Shown here in pieces: positions 52,781 to 64,000 of a DNA stretch of 64,000 bases (the stretch's first letter is position 1; each line of letters starts with the position of its first letter). A program made the translations under genes and the position numbers. This DNA is from Chlorokybus atmophyticus (Eukaryota; Streptophyta; Chlorokybophyceae; Chlorokybales; Chlorokybaceae). The notes beneath the pieces were generated by a model that was not told where the DNA came from, did no database searches, and saw nothing but the letters and a program-made list of their open reading frames with translations. Location: positions 962,912 to 1,026,911 of the forward strand of contig RHPI01001037.1 in assembly GCA_009103225.1 (NCBI GenBank), written 5' to 3'.

Positions 52781-54068
52781 ATGGCGGCGGCGGCAGCGGT
52801 GTCGGCGGCGGTGCTGGGGTGGTCGCGATTGTCTTCATCGTCGCTAAAGCGTAGGGTTGGGGTCGTACGAGCTGCAGCGGGCGGCAAGGGGGGATTTGGC
52901 GCAGGGCCGAAGCAGAAGCAGGCGTGCCCGCTGGGCCTCGCCCCTTACGACCAGTGCTGCGGGCAGTTCCATGCTGGGAAGGCTCTCCCGCCCGATGCCA
53001 AAACCCTGATGCGTGAGTGCTGGTGTTTGTGTTGATGTTAACAATTCAACTTAGTTGAGGCTCAGTCAGCAGCATTCTGGGTGTTGCAGCTGCTGTTGGT
53101 GCAATTGACGAGTAGTTGATGTCAATCGCATTGCGACTGTGAGTGTGCATTGCTGTTCGTGCGAGTCAACTTACTTGCTGATTCCAGTAAATCAAGCCAG
53201 TACAGTTTCAAGCAGCAGCACATTGGCTTTGGACCAGCAGCTTCGGCACATGACGAATAGTTGACACGTCAATTGCGGCTGTGAATGTGCATCGTTGTAC
53301 TTACAAGTCAACGTACTGTGTTTCGCGGCTGCGAAACACACTTTTGTGACACATGCACAGTTTACCACTTCCCTTGCTGCTGGGTATGCGCTTTGAGACG
53401 GCAACGTTGGTTTTTCTTTCTTTCTTCCTTCCTGCCTTGGCGCTTGTGCCATTGTGTGGAACTCGTTGCAACTACGTCATGAACCCTAAGTCATAAACCC
53501 ATCTCTTCTGTTGACAGAGAGTAGGTACTGCGCATATGAGCGTGGCTTAGCTCAGTACATTGTTGACACGACGCATCCGGAGCACCCGGACCTCGCTGGT
53601 AAGTGTTGTCTCAACAGCACCCTTACTAGTGTCTTCAATTATGAGTCTTGGGCTTATTCTTGGGCAATGCAGAGGGGAACAACAAGCTGAAAGACGATGT
53701 CAAGCTCACCATTGACCTTGTCAAGTTCACCGGGTTTGAGATTAAGAATTACGAGTATGAGCCCGAATCTACTGAGGTGTGCATTGCTAGACCCATGGTT
53801 ACGCTGAGTGTGCTACAGATGATGATATGGATTGTTTGCTCATGAAAAACCCTTCTTGCAGGCATTTGTGACTTTTGATGCAACATTCACTACGGGCAAA
53901 GGCAAGAGGAAGGTTCAGGGCAAGAGTTCAGAGCGAAGCCGGTTTGTCAAGGAGGGCGACCGTTGGTTGTTCAGGGACTCGACGGAGAAGGACACCAAGT
54001 ACACGGCACTCCCGGCCACTAAGAACAAGTCTGCGGACAATGTCGCACCCTATGAAAGGGCATTCTAG
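52781..54068 (+). CDS. YchJ/UPF0225-family protein, predicted plastid-targeted
   Basis: This family is widespread in bacteria and of unknown function. Exons: 52781-53012, 53518-53598, 53673-53776, 53862-54068 (207 aa). The Ala/Ser/Arg-rich N-terminus (about 35 residues, to VVRAAAG) looks like a plastid transit peptide. Then come a Cys motif CPLGLAPYDQCCGQFHAGK (about 49-67), the family core SRYCAYERGLAQYIVDTTHP, TFDATFT and SERSRFVKEGDRWLF. The C-terminal SEC-C zinc motif (CPCGSGKK) found in many bacterial members is absent. At the exon 1-2 border the usual Arg of MRSRYCA is read as Gln. Intron 1 holds an internal tandem duplication. Confidence 0.88.
53104..53312. repeat. imperfect tandem duplication in YchJ-like intron 1
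   Basis: About 65 bp at 53104-53170 (TTGACGAGTAGTTGA... to GAGTCAAC) recur at about 53250-53312 in diverged form (ATGACGAATAGTTGA... to AAGTCAAC). The stretch between them is also partly repetitive (CAGCAGCAT/CAGCAGCAC). Confidence 0.65.
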
Positions 54069-54167
54069 GGAGCATCTGTTGAGACAACAGTTGTGTGTGC
54101 ACATTTGTACCAGTCAAGCAGTCTGTACTATTCCTTATTTTTGGTGGTCAACATTGTTGTGACTATT

Positions 54168-56874
54168 CTACTCGTGGAATTTAACATTAGGCAGTTCAAT
54201 TATTCTGTCTAAGCACTCGCGCTCTAGCGTCCACGGATGCCTGTCTGCGAACCGTATGGTAGTTGTTGAAGGCCTGCGCGAGGAGGAGTCTTAGTTAGTT
54301 GGTGTTAGTTAGTAAGCAACTGGCCTGACTGAAGCAAGGGCTAACACATGGAGTCAGTCACGACGTGTGTACCTTCTGTTGTAGTAGTAGCCATTCCCTT
54401 GTGAAAACCCGTAAATGTCAACCTGAGGCACGCCCCGGCAGGTAAGCGACAGAAGATACGCACGTGTCTTCAAAGCAAGTGACGCGCACATGTGTGCGGG
54501 TACACGTGCGCGCGTGTGTGTGTGTGAGAGTGCATGCACGTGTGTCTGTGTGCATGTGTGTGCATGTGTGTGCGCACTCGTGCATGCTTATGTGCGTGTC
54601 TGGATGCGTGCCTTTGTGCAGAGGTGCATAGCGAGCACAATGCCGAGGAAGCCTGTGGACATCTTAGTGCGTGGCGCGCCATTGACCAGCTTCGCCTTAA
54701 ACCCCGTCTTGCGGAACATCGACCAGTGGTACTTTGTGTACTCTTCGTGCAAAGTTTTGCCCAAGTTAGATCATGAACTGTTGCAATGCATGGACGCGTT
54801 GAACACGCTCTACCATTAAATTGCGGGGCGAGGCTGGCATAGCGGCAGCGGGACATCTTCGGGAGCGCAAACCCACGCATGATGCACAGCTCCTTGGCGT
54901 TCTCACACCACCCTGGCGACAGAATCAACGAGGTTTGTTTGTACCATCCTATGTTATCACATGCCTAAAAGCATCCCAGCATACTATAAGCATCCTGTAA
55001 CATATTCTCACCCATGCGCTCTGGGTTCTGCAACCGGATGCTTGTCTTGCTGCCCGCATACTTCTCATAACTGTGGTGCTTAGGGCATCAGTGGTACTGC
55101 GATAGTCGTCATCACTGCTGCATCAGTGAGCGAGTACTATGTCTCCCTTATGTGAGTCACTTACCCCTTTGTGGGGGCCCGGTTGAAGCGTATGACGGCG
55201 GTGTGCTCGTCAATGTCCTTCCCGTGCGGCCGCTTGGCCAGCGAGTCCGAGGAGCCCACCACCGCGCACGTCGTGAAGTCGTACAGCTGCATTGCGTGTG
55301 CACATGCATGTGTCACTGGCTGCACATGTGTGGTTGCACATGCGTGTGTATGTGCGTAAGTATTGATTGGCGTGGGTAGGTGCGTGGGTGGGTGGGTGCG
55401 CGTGTCTGTCATGATGCGTTGCTACTCGTGCCTTTGGGAGGTCTTCGTTGAGCAGCAGAGTCTTGCGTATGTGCACGCTGTCCGCGTTGTTCAGCACGAG
55501 CTCATTGCGCTTGCTGATGATGTACTCGTTAAGCTGTGTGCCTGCATACACACACCCGCATACGTCAGCACACACACGCAGGTTTCCCACCCAAACTGCC
55601 GCATGTAGCCAACAACAACAACCACCACACCCACAACCACCACCAGCACAACAACAACAACTACAACCACCACAACCACAATCACAACGACGATGACGAC
55701 GACGACCTCCGCACCAGGTGCGATAGAGTCGAGGTCCATATCAACAGCAAAGTTGGCGCCGTTCGTCTTGCTGTAACTGCTTGCCCTGTTCATCCGCTTC
55801 GCCAGGGCGAACAGCTCCCTCGCATCGATCGCCTACTTGATGACAAACACGACACAACGGCGTTGACAACAACGATGCTATGTATGTACTGTATCAGTCC
55901 TAGCAGCTTTGTCTCAACGTTCGAACAAACACACTACCTGCATTGGGGTTAGGCACCAAGGCTCCACCAAGGTAGGCTGGACATGAAGAAAGACACAACC
56001 AACGAGTTAGCACAACACACGGCAGAGTGGCCTGACGCTTGCTGCAGTGTGATAGTTGACGTGTGAAAGGACCTTGGATGGTCAATGCAATATCACCGCA
56101 TACTGCAAGTCATGCGTCACACACACATGCACGCATGTATGTGTGATGTTGCATTGCATGACAGTATGCGTGCAAGTGTGTGTAAACGTGCGCACACAGA
56201 CACATACATACATGCGTGAGTGCGACATTGCAATGCAGTAGGCTTGCACGCGTAATCATGCACATTCACACGCATGCACTCATGCTGCAATGCAATGTCG
56301 TGCACACAGACACACAAAGAGACAGAAAACCGCACACACCAACAGAAAACGTGCAGGCACGCAAGCGCTGCTCACTCTCCTCCTTACCGTTGTGCACGAC
56401 TCATCTCCCTGCCAGATCACCGGGCACTTTGCCTTGCTCTCACTGGTATCACTGCTTGAAGCACTGCCCCGCGCGTTGCTCTTCCCTACGGCAGAACACA
56501 TGGCATGTTGTTATCACTGTATTGCAATCTTTATATACACACCAAGGCCACGCAATCAAGTGCTCAGCGCTGCGTATTGCCACTGTACACAACTTGAGAA
56601 TGACGTGCTCAGTATCTACATAACCAATTTTCTGATGGTCTAGCTTAGTGTGGATCCAAAAGTGTTGAGGAGTATAATGTGCACAGTATAACTCTTGTTG
56701 ATTGTCTGTGTTGCTACCACTTCTCCAGTCCATCCCACCTCCAGCAGCTCCAACCGCCTGCACGCCAACGCCAGCTCCAAGCAGCTCGCAGCCCAGCAGC
56801 AGCACCGCCAGCCACACCCTCAAGTTGACCACCGATCTGTCCCTAGCGCACCTCGTGGGCGATCTCCCGTCCAT
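54168..56874 (-). CDS. GT29 sialyltransferase-like glycosyltransferase, type II Golgi protein
   Basis: Exons (minus): 56718-56874, 56388-56485, 55938-55976, 55715-55832, 55432-55541 (or ending 55426), 55165-55286, 55012-55070, 54814-54912, 54612-54742, 54373-54422, 54168-54273 (about 362 aa). Residues about 18-40 form a signal anchor (LRVWLAVLLLGCELLGAGVG). Sialyl motif L: CAVVGSSDSLAKRPHGKDID to VIRFNRAP. Motif S: NGAPRTKMSTGFLGIVLAMH. Motif III: VDIYGFSQGNGYYYN. The last exon supplies a VS motif, HPWTLE (HxxxxE). Land-plant GT29 members act on pectin rather than sialic acid, so acceptor and donor are open. Intron 9 needs a GC donor (ACAAAG|GCACGC). Confidence 0.85.
55612..55710. repeat. AAC/ACC-rich low-complexity intron segment
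   Basis: CAACAACAACCACCAC-type sequence in intron 4 of the GT29 gene. It reads as a long Val run on the minus strand by chance. Confidence 0.85.
56100..56340. repeat. TG/CA-rich cryptic repeat in GT29 intron 2
   Basis: Dense TGTGTG, GCATGC and CACACA words on both strands within an intron. Similar blocks occur at 54490-54600, 60385-60505 and 61015-61140. Confidence 0.75.
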
Positions 56875-57123
56875 CCTTGCCGCCGCCGCCGCCGCCTGCT
56901 GATGGCGCACACGCTGCTGCTGATGCTGCAACTGTTGGCCTAGCAGCGATATACACAGTTTAGAACAAGTATGTCGGAACTTGCTGCTGAAAAACATAAA
57001 GCTATCAAGCTAACGTGTAGTCGATATCAGCAGGTCACGTGAGTTGCTGTGCTGCAAGCTTCGACGCCGTGCCACGTGGCGGTGCCACTGCCGCGGCGGC
57101 GGCGGCGGTGGCTGTGCGCAGCT
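56875..57123. promoter_or_regulatory. divergent region GT29 / IQ-motif gene
   Basis: 249 bp between start codons facing outward. GC-rich GGCGGCGGCGGC runs are near 57090-57110. Confidence 0.45.
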
Positions 57124-58248
57124 ATGGGTGTGTTGGATGGAGGCGCTGCGGCGGCGGCGGCGGCCAAGGATGTGCATATCTATGTGCCGGCGTGCCTGGC
57201 GGAGGCGTTCAGGGCGGCGGCGCAGACGGCTCTGCTGGAAGCAGGCGAGTGCATTTCACCATTGTCAGCTGTTCTTAACTCGTGTGTTATAGCCTATCAC
57301 AGACGGATCATCACCTTACGTACCAATACGCAGTGAAAATGGTATACTTGTTGTTCCCATAGCTTCCAGTTTCAGTTCAGGGGTGGTGTCGAAACCAGGC
57401 AGTGCAGTCAAGACATCACCAACATTGCTACGCTGTGTTTGTGCAAATGTAAACGTCAAACATGATTGAACCAAAAGTTCAGTGAGTGGCAGTTCATAGA
57501 AGTGGAGACACTCTACTTGTGCAGTTGTGATGTTGTGTGATATGCACGTATGCAAGCTGTTTGGCCAGTAGTGTTCTTTGGGACGTACACTGAGACCGTG
57601 CAGTGCAATGCATGATATGCGACCCGTGTCATGACCATGAGAGCCATCCAACCAGTTGACACTGACAACTACGTGCAGGCTGTCCGGAGTCTCTTGTTGG
57701 GGACCTGACGACACTGGAGCCAACAGGATTCATTGCTATAAGACTACAGCCCACGTTTATGTAAGGCGGACGATAATACTGTTTGCGCGCTTGCGCGTGT
57801 GCGCTCTTATGTTTGTGCGTCAATGTTCGAGTGTGTATATATGGGCTTTCTTTTGGGGTATGCGCTTGTGTTTTTGTGCACCGACACGTGTATGCACACT
57901 TGCTTGTATCACCTGACCCATCCTCACATTCACCCTCCCTCTCTCTCATGCTGTCCGCAGTGAGATGGACGGCGACGCACTGTCGGGCTTCGAGTACCCG
58001 TCCTACCCGCAGGGCCTCGTCCTCCGGCCCCTACGCACAAGCACCCACCCCATCACTGCCCACGCCCCACGTACGATGTTGTGTTGTTTACACATGAACG
58101 CACGCCCACGCACATGCACAAGCACACGCACACAGGCCTAACCACACTTCACGCGCCACAGCCGTGCCTACCCGGATCAAACGCCGCGTCGGGTTGGAGC
58201 CAGCATCTGTCCGCAAAGCCTTTGCATCCGAGCAGGCAATAGTAGATA

Positions 58249-58286
<38 letters not shown>

Positions 58287-61200
58287 CATGATGCACAACC
58301 CACATGACATACTTCTGCACTCCACTCAACCACACAACAACCCCTCACTCTCTCGGTTTCATCAGGCTCGGTGGGCAATGGCGATGGAGTCGAGCCCCGG
58401 CCGCCTCTACCGTCTCACCCTCCACTCTGACCACCACCACTACAACAACACCACCTCCAACCCCAACAAGGTCCTCTCGGTCCTTTCCGTCGTGGGCGGC
58501 GGCATGAGCGCGGTGCTGACGCGCCTGTCCGACGCGGTGATGACGCACAACGCCGGGCGGACGTGGGACGTCGAGGCGCTCGAGGCGCACGGGAGACGGA
58601 AGCCGTGCGCGATCGGGTGCAGGTGGGTGTGGAGTAAGAGTGGGCACTGTACTCACTGCTACCGTGGCAAGTTTCTTTCTTTCTTACAACTGTACTCTTC
58701 TAAACTGCAGGGTACTCAGCTGTGTTTGCTGTAGTATGGTATTAAAATCACGCTGCAATACGCATGTGTAGCACACAACCAAGATGTGCTACAGGTATCA
58801 GTGATACGACAAGTAGTCGCACGTGCGCACACGCATGCGTGCACGCACTCACCCCCCACCCACCCCCATTCACCCGCACACACACGCACACACTTCTCCC
58901 CCAGGTGTCCCCTCGCTCCCTACACCGACGAGTCCATCCGCGCCGTCTCCGCCTCCTGCCTCATCCAGTCCGCCTGGCGCGCCCACCGCACGCGCCAAGC
59001 GACTCGTGTGTGGTTAGCCGCCGCGGCGGTTGGGAGAAGAGCCGCCGTGGCGATCCAAAGGGCGTGGCGCACGTCGGTCTTTGCCGGCCGCATAGAGATG
59101 CTTGCGTATGCGAGAGGGGTGTATAGGGGGGTGAGGACCAGGGCGTTGAGGGTGTCGGTGCAGTCGGTTTCTGTGCTACCTGTACTACGCTTTCACCAAC
59201 CGGAGAAGATACCAGCGCACAAAGTGTCGTCTGCACTCTCACCCGCTCTCTCACCCACCCTCTCACCCCCTCTCTCACCCTCTTCTGAGAGCGAAAGAGT
59301 CGATGTATCATCTCCCGCGCCCGAGCATCGTGCGAACGTGTCGAGCGGGTTCTGTCGGGAGCAGCGCGTGCGTTGGGGTCTCGCGTTCGACGGACGGGTG
59401 TTTATTGCTGCTGAGAGAGAGAAGAAGAAGGAGAAGGAGGAGGAGGTGGGTGGCGTGGAGGAGGAGAAGGAGAAGGAGAAGGACAGTCACAAGAACAGGG
59501 AGAGGGAGAGGGAGAAGAGCGGGAGGAGGAAGGAGGAGGGGGAGGGGAGTAAGACGCAGGGGAGGGCGGGACTACCCAAGTGGCTCGGCATCGGTATGTT
59601 GGGTTTGCTTTGAAGAGAGAGGCTTGTGACAGTGAGTACACGGTAACAACAACATGTGCATGTGTGTGGTTCAGGTGTGCCGGTGAGGGCGCCAGCGAGG
59701 ACGAAGCTCTACACGCGCGCTCAGGCGATGCGTCTGGCGTTCACGGAGGCTCAGTCCGCACGCTTGCTCACACTCGCAACGGAGTTTCACAACACAGACC
59801 AGACACAACACGGCGACAACGACAACAACCACCCGTTGGAGGCCACGCAGGCCATTGTGGCCAAGTTCTTCTCCGTCGAGGAGGCCGCGCGTCGTGCAGC
59901 TCTGTTGGCGCTGCTCACGTGGGATCCCCGTTTGCGCGTGGGGGTTGTGCTGGAAGACGTCGATCAGACGGGTCTCATGGTGGCCGCCACAATACGCAAC
60001 AACAACAACAGTAACAACAAACCCAACATCAAGAGCAACAACAACGTGGCGTCATTGTCGCCGGCCCAGCCCCGAGCCAACATGTACTTCATGGACGAAC
60101 ACGCGCACACCTCGCCGTCGACTCCAACGCAGCTCTCTCCCCGCACGCACGCGCATGTGGGTTTTGGTACGACTACTAGTGTGGGTGGTGGTGGTGCTGC
60201 CCAACATGAAGCCAGCAGATACGCGTTGTCTATCCCTGACAGCGATGATGGCGCGACGACGTACTTCAACCATGCGTCCACAGAGGCCGCATCCACAAGC
60301 TACCAATATGCCCATCTCCCACGCCAGGTTAGTAGTAGACAAGGTCCCACTCTCTATCGCAACCACACTTGAGCAAACTGCGCTCACACACACACACGCA
60401 CATACGTGCGTGTGTGTGTGTGCGTGCACGTGCATGTGCGCGTGGACATGGGTGTGGGTGTGCGCGCGTGCACCCGTGTGTGTACGTGTGCCAACTATCA
60501 TGTCTCTCAGGTGAGGAGAGTGGCCAGGCGTCTTCGTTGGCTTGCTGAGCCCATGTACGCTTCCGATGGTTCCCTCAACGTGCGCGCCCTCGTCCCCTAC
60601 GACTCCCCTCTCCGCCGCTACGCCAGCACCGGCGACATGTACATGGACGACAACATGTACTCCATCCACAACAACCCTCTCCTCCCGTACCACCAACTCA
60701 GCTCCCTCTCCCTCGCCAGCGCACTCGACCCAACCCGACGCATACTGCGCGCACATGCCCACACAAGGAGACGCGAGTCCGATCCCGGTGAACACACGCA
60801 CACGTATGAGTTGGATGGGCCAGAGAGGTGGCTCGAGGCCAGGGGTAGGAGGACGTATGGGGGTGGGGAGGGGGGACATGTGGGCATGGGGATGGAGGAT
60901 GTGATGATGATGCAGCCGAGCGTGAGAGTGAGCAATGCCAACGCGGCGGAAGCGATCAGAGTCATGCATGCGACGTCGTGCGCGCAAGTGATGAGCAGGC
61001 AGGCGTTGGAGGTGAGGCGTGGGTGGGTGGGAGTGGGTGTGGGTGTGGGTGTGGGTGTGCGTGTGTGTGCGCGTGTGTGAGCACGCGTGTGTGAGTGACT
61101 GTAAGTGCGTGTGTGCGCGTGCGTGTACGCATGCGTATGTGAGCTTAGCAGATACAACTGTTTTGCACACACACACACTATTGGCTACAGGGCGAGTTAA

Positions 61201-62857
61201 TGCGGAGGCGGGCTCAGGAGGCGAAGGAGAGCAGCGAGCAGCGGTCGCTTGCCCGCGAGCGCGACAGGAAGCGCGCGTCGGAGGAGCGGCTGCAAGACAG
61301 GAGGGAGGTCGAGGCCGCCGAGCGCGAGCGTCTGCGCAACGAACGCGAGCGGGAGCGAGAGGCCAATCTCCTCTTCACCAACGAATTGCGACAGAGAATG
61401 GAGCGAGCAAGACGGGAAGCGGCAGAGTCTCTTACCTCCACGAGGAAGGTAGCATACTGTATGTGGAGTAACGTAGTTTACACAACTACCCTACTTCACC
61501 ATACCTATGCACCATGCAACCATGCAACCATGCAACACTCAGACACTGTGCATGCATGTGTGTCTGCGCGTGTGTGTTTGTGCCGGGTGTGTACACGTGT
61601 GCATGTCCCGCTTGTTGCATGTGACAGACACTTTGTCTCTGGCAGACGCACGCAATGCAAGAGGTGCGTGAGCGTGCCGCCCGTTCCATGGCCATCGATC
61701 GCGAGGTCGTCCACGCCATGCGCGAGCGCTCTCAGTTGTGCGAGTCCCTCAAGCACGCTCTCTCCTCACGTCGCTGCGCCCACGAGGCCGCGACAACGCT
61801 CGCTATCAAACTCGGCGGGAGGGGCAACGCTATGGCTCGGGCGATATCAATCGCAAGGGAGAGTTTGTCAAAGAGGAGGCGTGATGAGAATGCGAAAGAG
61901 GTGGGGAGAGAAAGGTTGGATGCAGAGTGGACCCGATGCGCGCGGGTGAAGGAGATGAGAGATGCGATGAGGGAGAAGAACAATGCACTCGCGCGAGAGA
62001 TGGGCGATCGACTCGACGAGGAGAGAGAGATGCACAAGAACAACAACATGCACAAACTCAACATGGATGCATCACTCCTCGCTCACTCCCCGGCCACGCT
62101 CACCATCCTCACGCCGGATGTATCGGAAATCGTCCCCGACTACAACGCCGATAGTGGACACGCCGCGGGTAGGTACAGAGGGAAGCCGCTGCGCTACGAC
62201 GAGCTCGATAAACACTTGCTTGGGGAGAGGCCGAGGTCTGTTATCGCTGTGGAGAGGAGTAGTGATAGAGAGTGCGGGCAGATAAGAGCAACATTGCCAT
62301 GTGGCAAGGTTGTGGAGGAGGAGGAGGAGAGGGAGTGGGAGGAGAAGGAGAGGGAGGAGAAGGAGAAGAGGGAGAGGGAGAGGGAGAGGGAGAGGGAGAA
62401 GGAGGTGGAGGTGGAGGAGGAGGAGGAGGAGGAGGAGAGGGAGAGGAAGGAGGAGGTGAAGACGGAGATGGACACAGAGAGGGAGAAGCAGGAGCAAGAC
62501 GAGGCAGAGGGAGAGTTGGAGGTGGAGGAGATGTTGAAAAAGTATGGCGTGTTGGGTCTTGGGAAGGGAGAGGGGAGGCATACCGACGGCGAGTCAAGTC
62601 CGGGTGACAAGCAACGGGATAATTATTTATCGAACAGCAGCAGCAACAAAAACAACAAGCACGTGAGGCAGCAGCAGTCCCAAGCAAAGAACAGAAGCAA
62701 CAACAACAGCAGCAGCCACAAGCGTGACAGCAACAGCAGTGGCGGTGCGAAGGTTGTCACCATTGGAGGTGCGAAAGAGCTGTCATCGCAGCTGCCGAAG
62801 CGGCGGGTCCTCGTGTCACCGATGCCTGCTGCTTGGGATGCGCCTTTGGACGACTGA
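57124..62857 (+). CDS. large IQ-motif, coiled-coil protein of unknown family
   Basis: Exons: 57124-57248, 57961-58070, 58162-58235, 58366-58622, 58905-59593, 59675-60327, 60511-61011, 61191-61448, 61646-62857 (1292 aa, phases agree). Two IQ-type calmodulin-binding motifs (CLIQSAWRAHRTRQ and VAIQRAWRTSVFAGR) lie at about 215-260. A charged Lys/Glu block and an Asn/Ser-rich linker follow. Exons 8-9 encode about 150 residues of Arg/Glu coiled coil, then an uninterrupted E/R/K stretch (from 62310 to 62530) typical of a single alpha-helix, and a Gln/Asn/Ser tail ending MPAAWDAPLDD. Intron 3 uses a GC donor (GAGCAG|GCAATA). The start is the first ATG in frame, but further 5' exons cannot be excluded. 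A cytoskeletal or ciliary role would be a guess. Confidence 0.7.
58251..58284. repeat. (CA)n microsatellite
   Basis: An uninterrupted CA run of about 34 bp in intron 3 of the IQ-motif gene, directly after its GC donor. Confidence 0.95.
61015..61140. repeat. (GTGGGT)n / TG-rich intron block
   Basis: GGTGTG and GTGTGTG repeats fill intron 7 of the IQ-motif gene. Confidence 0.85.
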
Positions 62858-64000
62858 ACTCGACAGCAGCAGCATGTTTGGTTGTTTGGAGCTAGAGCTG
62901 GTTATGTAGGAAAAGAGCGCTGTATTGTTGCGTGGATGTACAGTAGTTGAACGTGCAATGCAGTTTTGTGCGGACTAGGGTCCGAATATGACGCCGGGTC
63001 TCGCAAAGTGGCTTGCTTGTCATTGCCATGCTTTGCAGTGTTCTGCCTAGCAATTCTCATCTGCGGGTAAGAGCGTCAACACTTGAGCAAGCTGGTGATT
63101 GCATTTTGTGCGGCACAGTCGAGCGCATAGAGTTTTTAGGCAAGAGTGCCGTGCCTGTTGCTTATGCAGTTATTCAAGCCGCAAGGAACTCTTAAAAGCA
63201 AGCCTGAGCTCCACGGTGAGCTCCACACGTATACGCAGTGTGCGTTTGAGTGAGTTAAGGTCCAACGACTTGATCATGTGACGTTGTGAGTTATGGCTCA
63301 TGATGATGGCTTGAGCCACCACCAAAGCTTTAATGTTCGGTGTCAACAACCGCAAACAAGGCGCTGCTGATGAATTGTTTCCCTCCCTCGTGTGGGCATG
63401 TCCATACCAACGCTCAGCACTTGCCAATACCACGAACCTCTATATATGGCATACAAGTGTCCCAAATAGCCTGCATGAGGATGTGTCGTCGTTGTCGACT
63501 TGAAAGACCTCTCAACCTGACCTCTGCCTCTCTCATGCATTCCACAGGTTGTTGTTGCTCCCTTCTTGCTCACCACCCGCTTGCCCCTGCCATGCATGCT
63601 GCCTAAGGGTCTTAACTTGCTATGCAGTCTGTAAGAGATCAAGTGAAAAGCTCTGCTTGGGCCCCGCGTCTAATTGGTTGCCTGCCTCTGTGTCTGGGAC
63701 TGCTGCTTGGCATGCTAGCACAACTATCGCACAGAGTGTGCCTCGCGCAACTTTTATGTGTGTTATGTGTCTTCACATCAACAATTAAAGTATGTTTGTA
63801 TAAACTAGCTTTTAACACTGTCAGCATTTCCGCGTACACGCGTATGCGTGCGCCGCTCGCAGTGAGCGCGTGCGTGCCTGTATGTGTCTTGGAACGGTGA
63901 GAGTCTTGGGAGGCTTGACTGCATTAAAGTGGCAATTGCACACGCATGCATGCAAACAAAATAATATTTACATCGTAGAAACTAGACGTGCGCCCGTGCC
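62858..64000. other. 3' flank, no supported gene
   Basis: About 1.1 kb after the IQ-motif gene with no recognisable gene. The window ends inside it. Confidence 0.5.

Noticed and set aside
54354-54422. TGA at 54354 as the end of the GT29 gene
   Set aside because: It would leave the protein without the VS motif. A donor (AGAAG|GTACAC) and a final exon at 54168-54273 restore it in phase.
55491-55793. Minus-strand ORF with a long Val run as a membrane protein
   Set aside because: The Val run is an ACC/AAC-rich intron read through from GT29 exon 4.
62072-62687. Minus-strand Leu/Pro/Ser-rich ORFs
   Set aside because: They are the antisense of the Glu/Arg/Lys-coding repeat of the IQ-motif gene.

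Overview
The window is nuclear DNA from a green-lineage (Viridiplantae) eukaryote, most likely an alga. Coding sequence is broken into many short exons (about 20-690 bp, one of about 1.2 kb) by spliceosomal introns of about 80-700 bp. Several products are of plant type: a sucrose-phosphatase with the plant C-terminal domain, a TPS1-type trehalose-6-phosphate synthase, a bifunctional mRNA capping enzyme, plant-like Hikeshi and MCM7, and several plastid-type transit peptides. Microsatellites, poly-G/C runs and N gaps are frequent. The standard code is used, since TAA, TAG and TGA all end genes. I do not name a species. All gene models were built by hand from splice sites, reading-frame phase and remembered family alignments, and no search was run.

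Layout, 1-20 kb: Hikeshi (-), sucrose-phosphatase (+), mitochondrial BCKDH E1-alpha (-), then an accessory patch (12.7-17.7 kb) holding four copies of an F-box-like family. One copy is intact, one is frameshifted and two are duplicated pseudogene units separated by a perfect hairpin. SCO1 (-) follows, with a tiny membrane-protein ORF 35 bp upstream on the same strand.

Layout, 20-43 kb: RRP36 (+), capping enzyme (-), plastid-type pirin (+), RRP15 (-), DUF1802 protein (+), TPS1-type TPS (-), and a small unknown gene (-).

Layout, 43-64 kb: MCM7 (+), peroxisomal ABCD half-transporter (-), YchJ-like protein (+), GT29 sialyltransferase-like protein (-), and a 1292-aa IQ-motif/coiled-coil protein of unknown family (+). 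From about 54 kb onward, introns become TG/CA-rich.

The genes form no single pathway. Themes that recur are sugar-phosphate metabolism (SPP, TPS), ribosome biogenesis (RRP36, RRP15), mitochondria (BCKDH E1-alpha, SCO1) and DNA/RNA housekeeping (MCM7, capping enzyme). The most striking large-scale feature is strict strand alternation: apart from the two pairs with a tiny ORF and the F-box patch, every neighbour is head-to-head (150-550 bp apart) or tail-to-tail.
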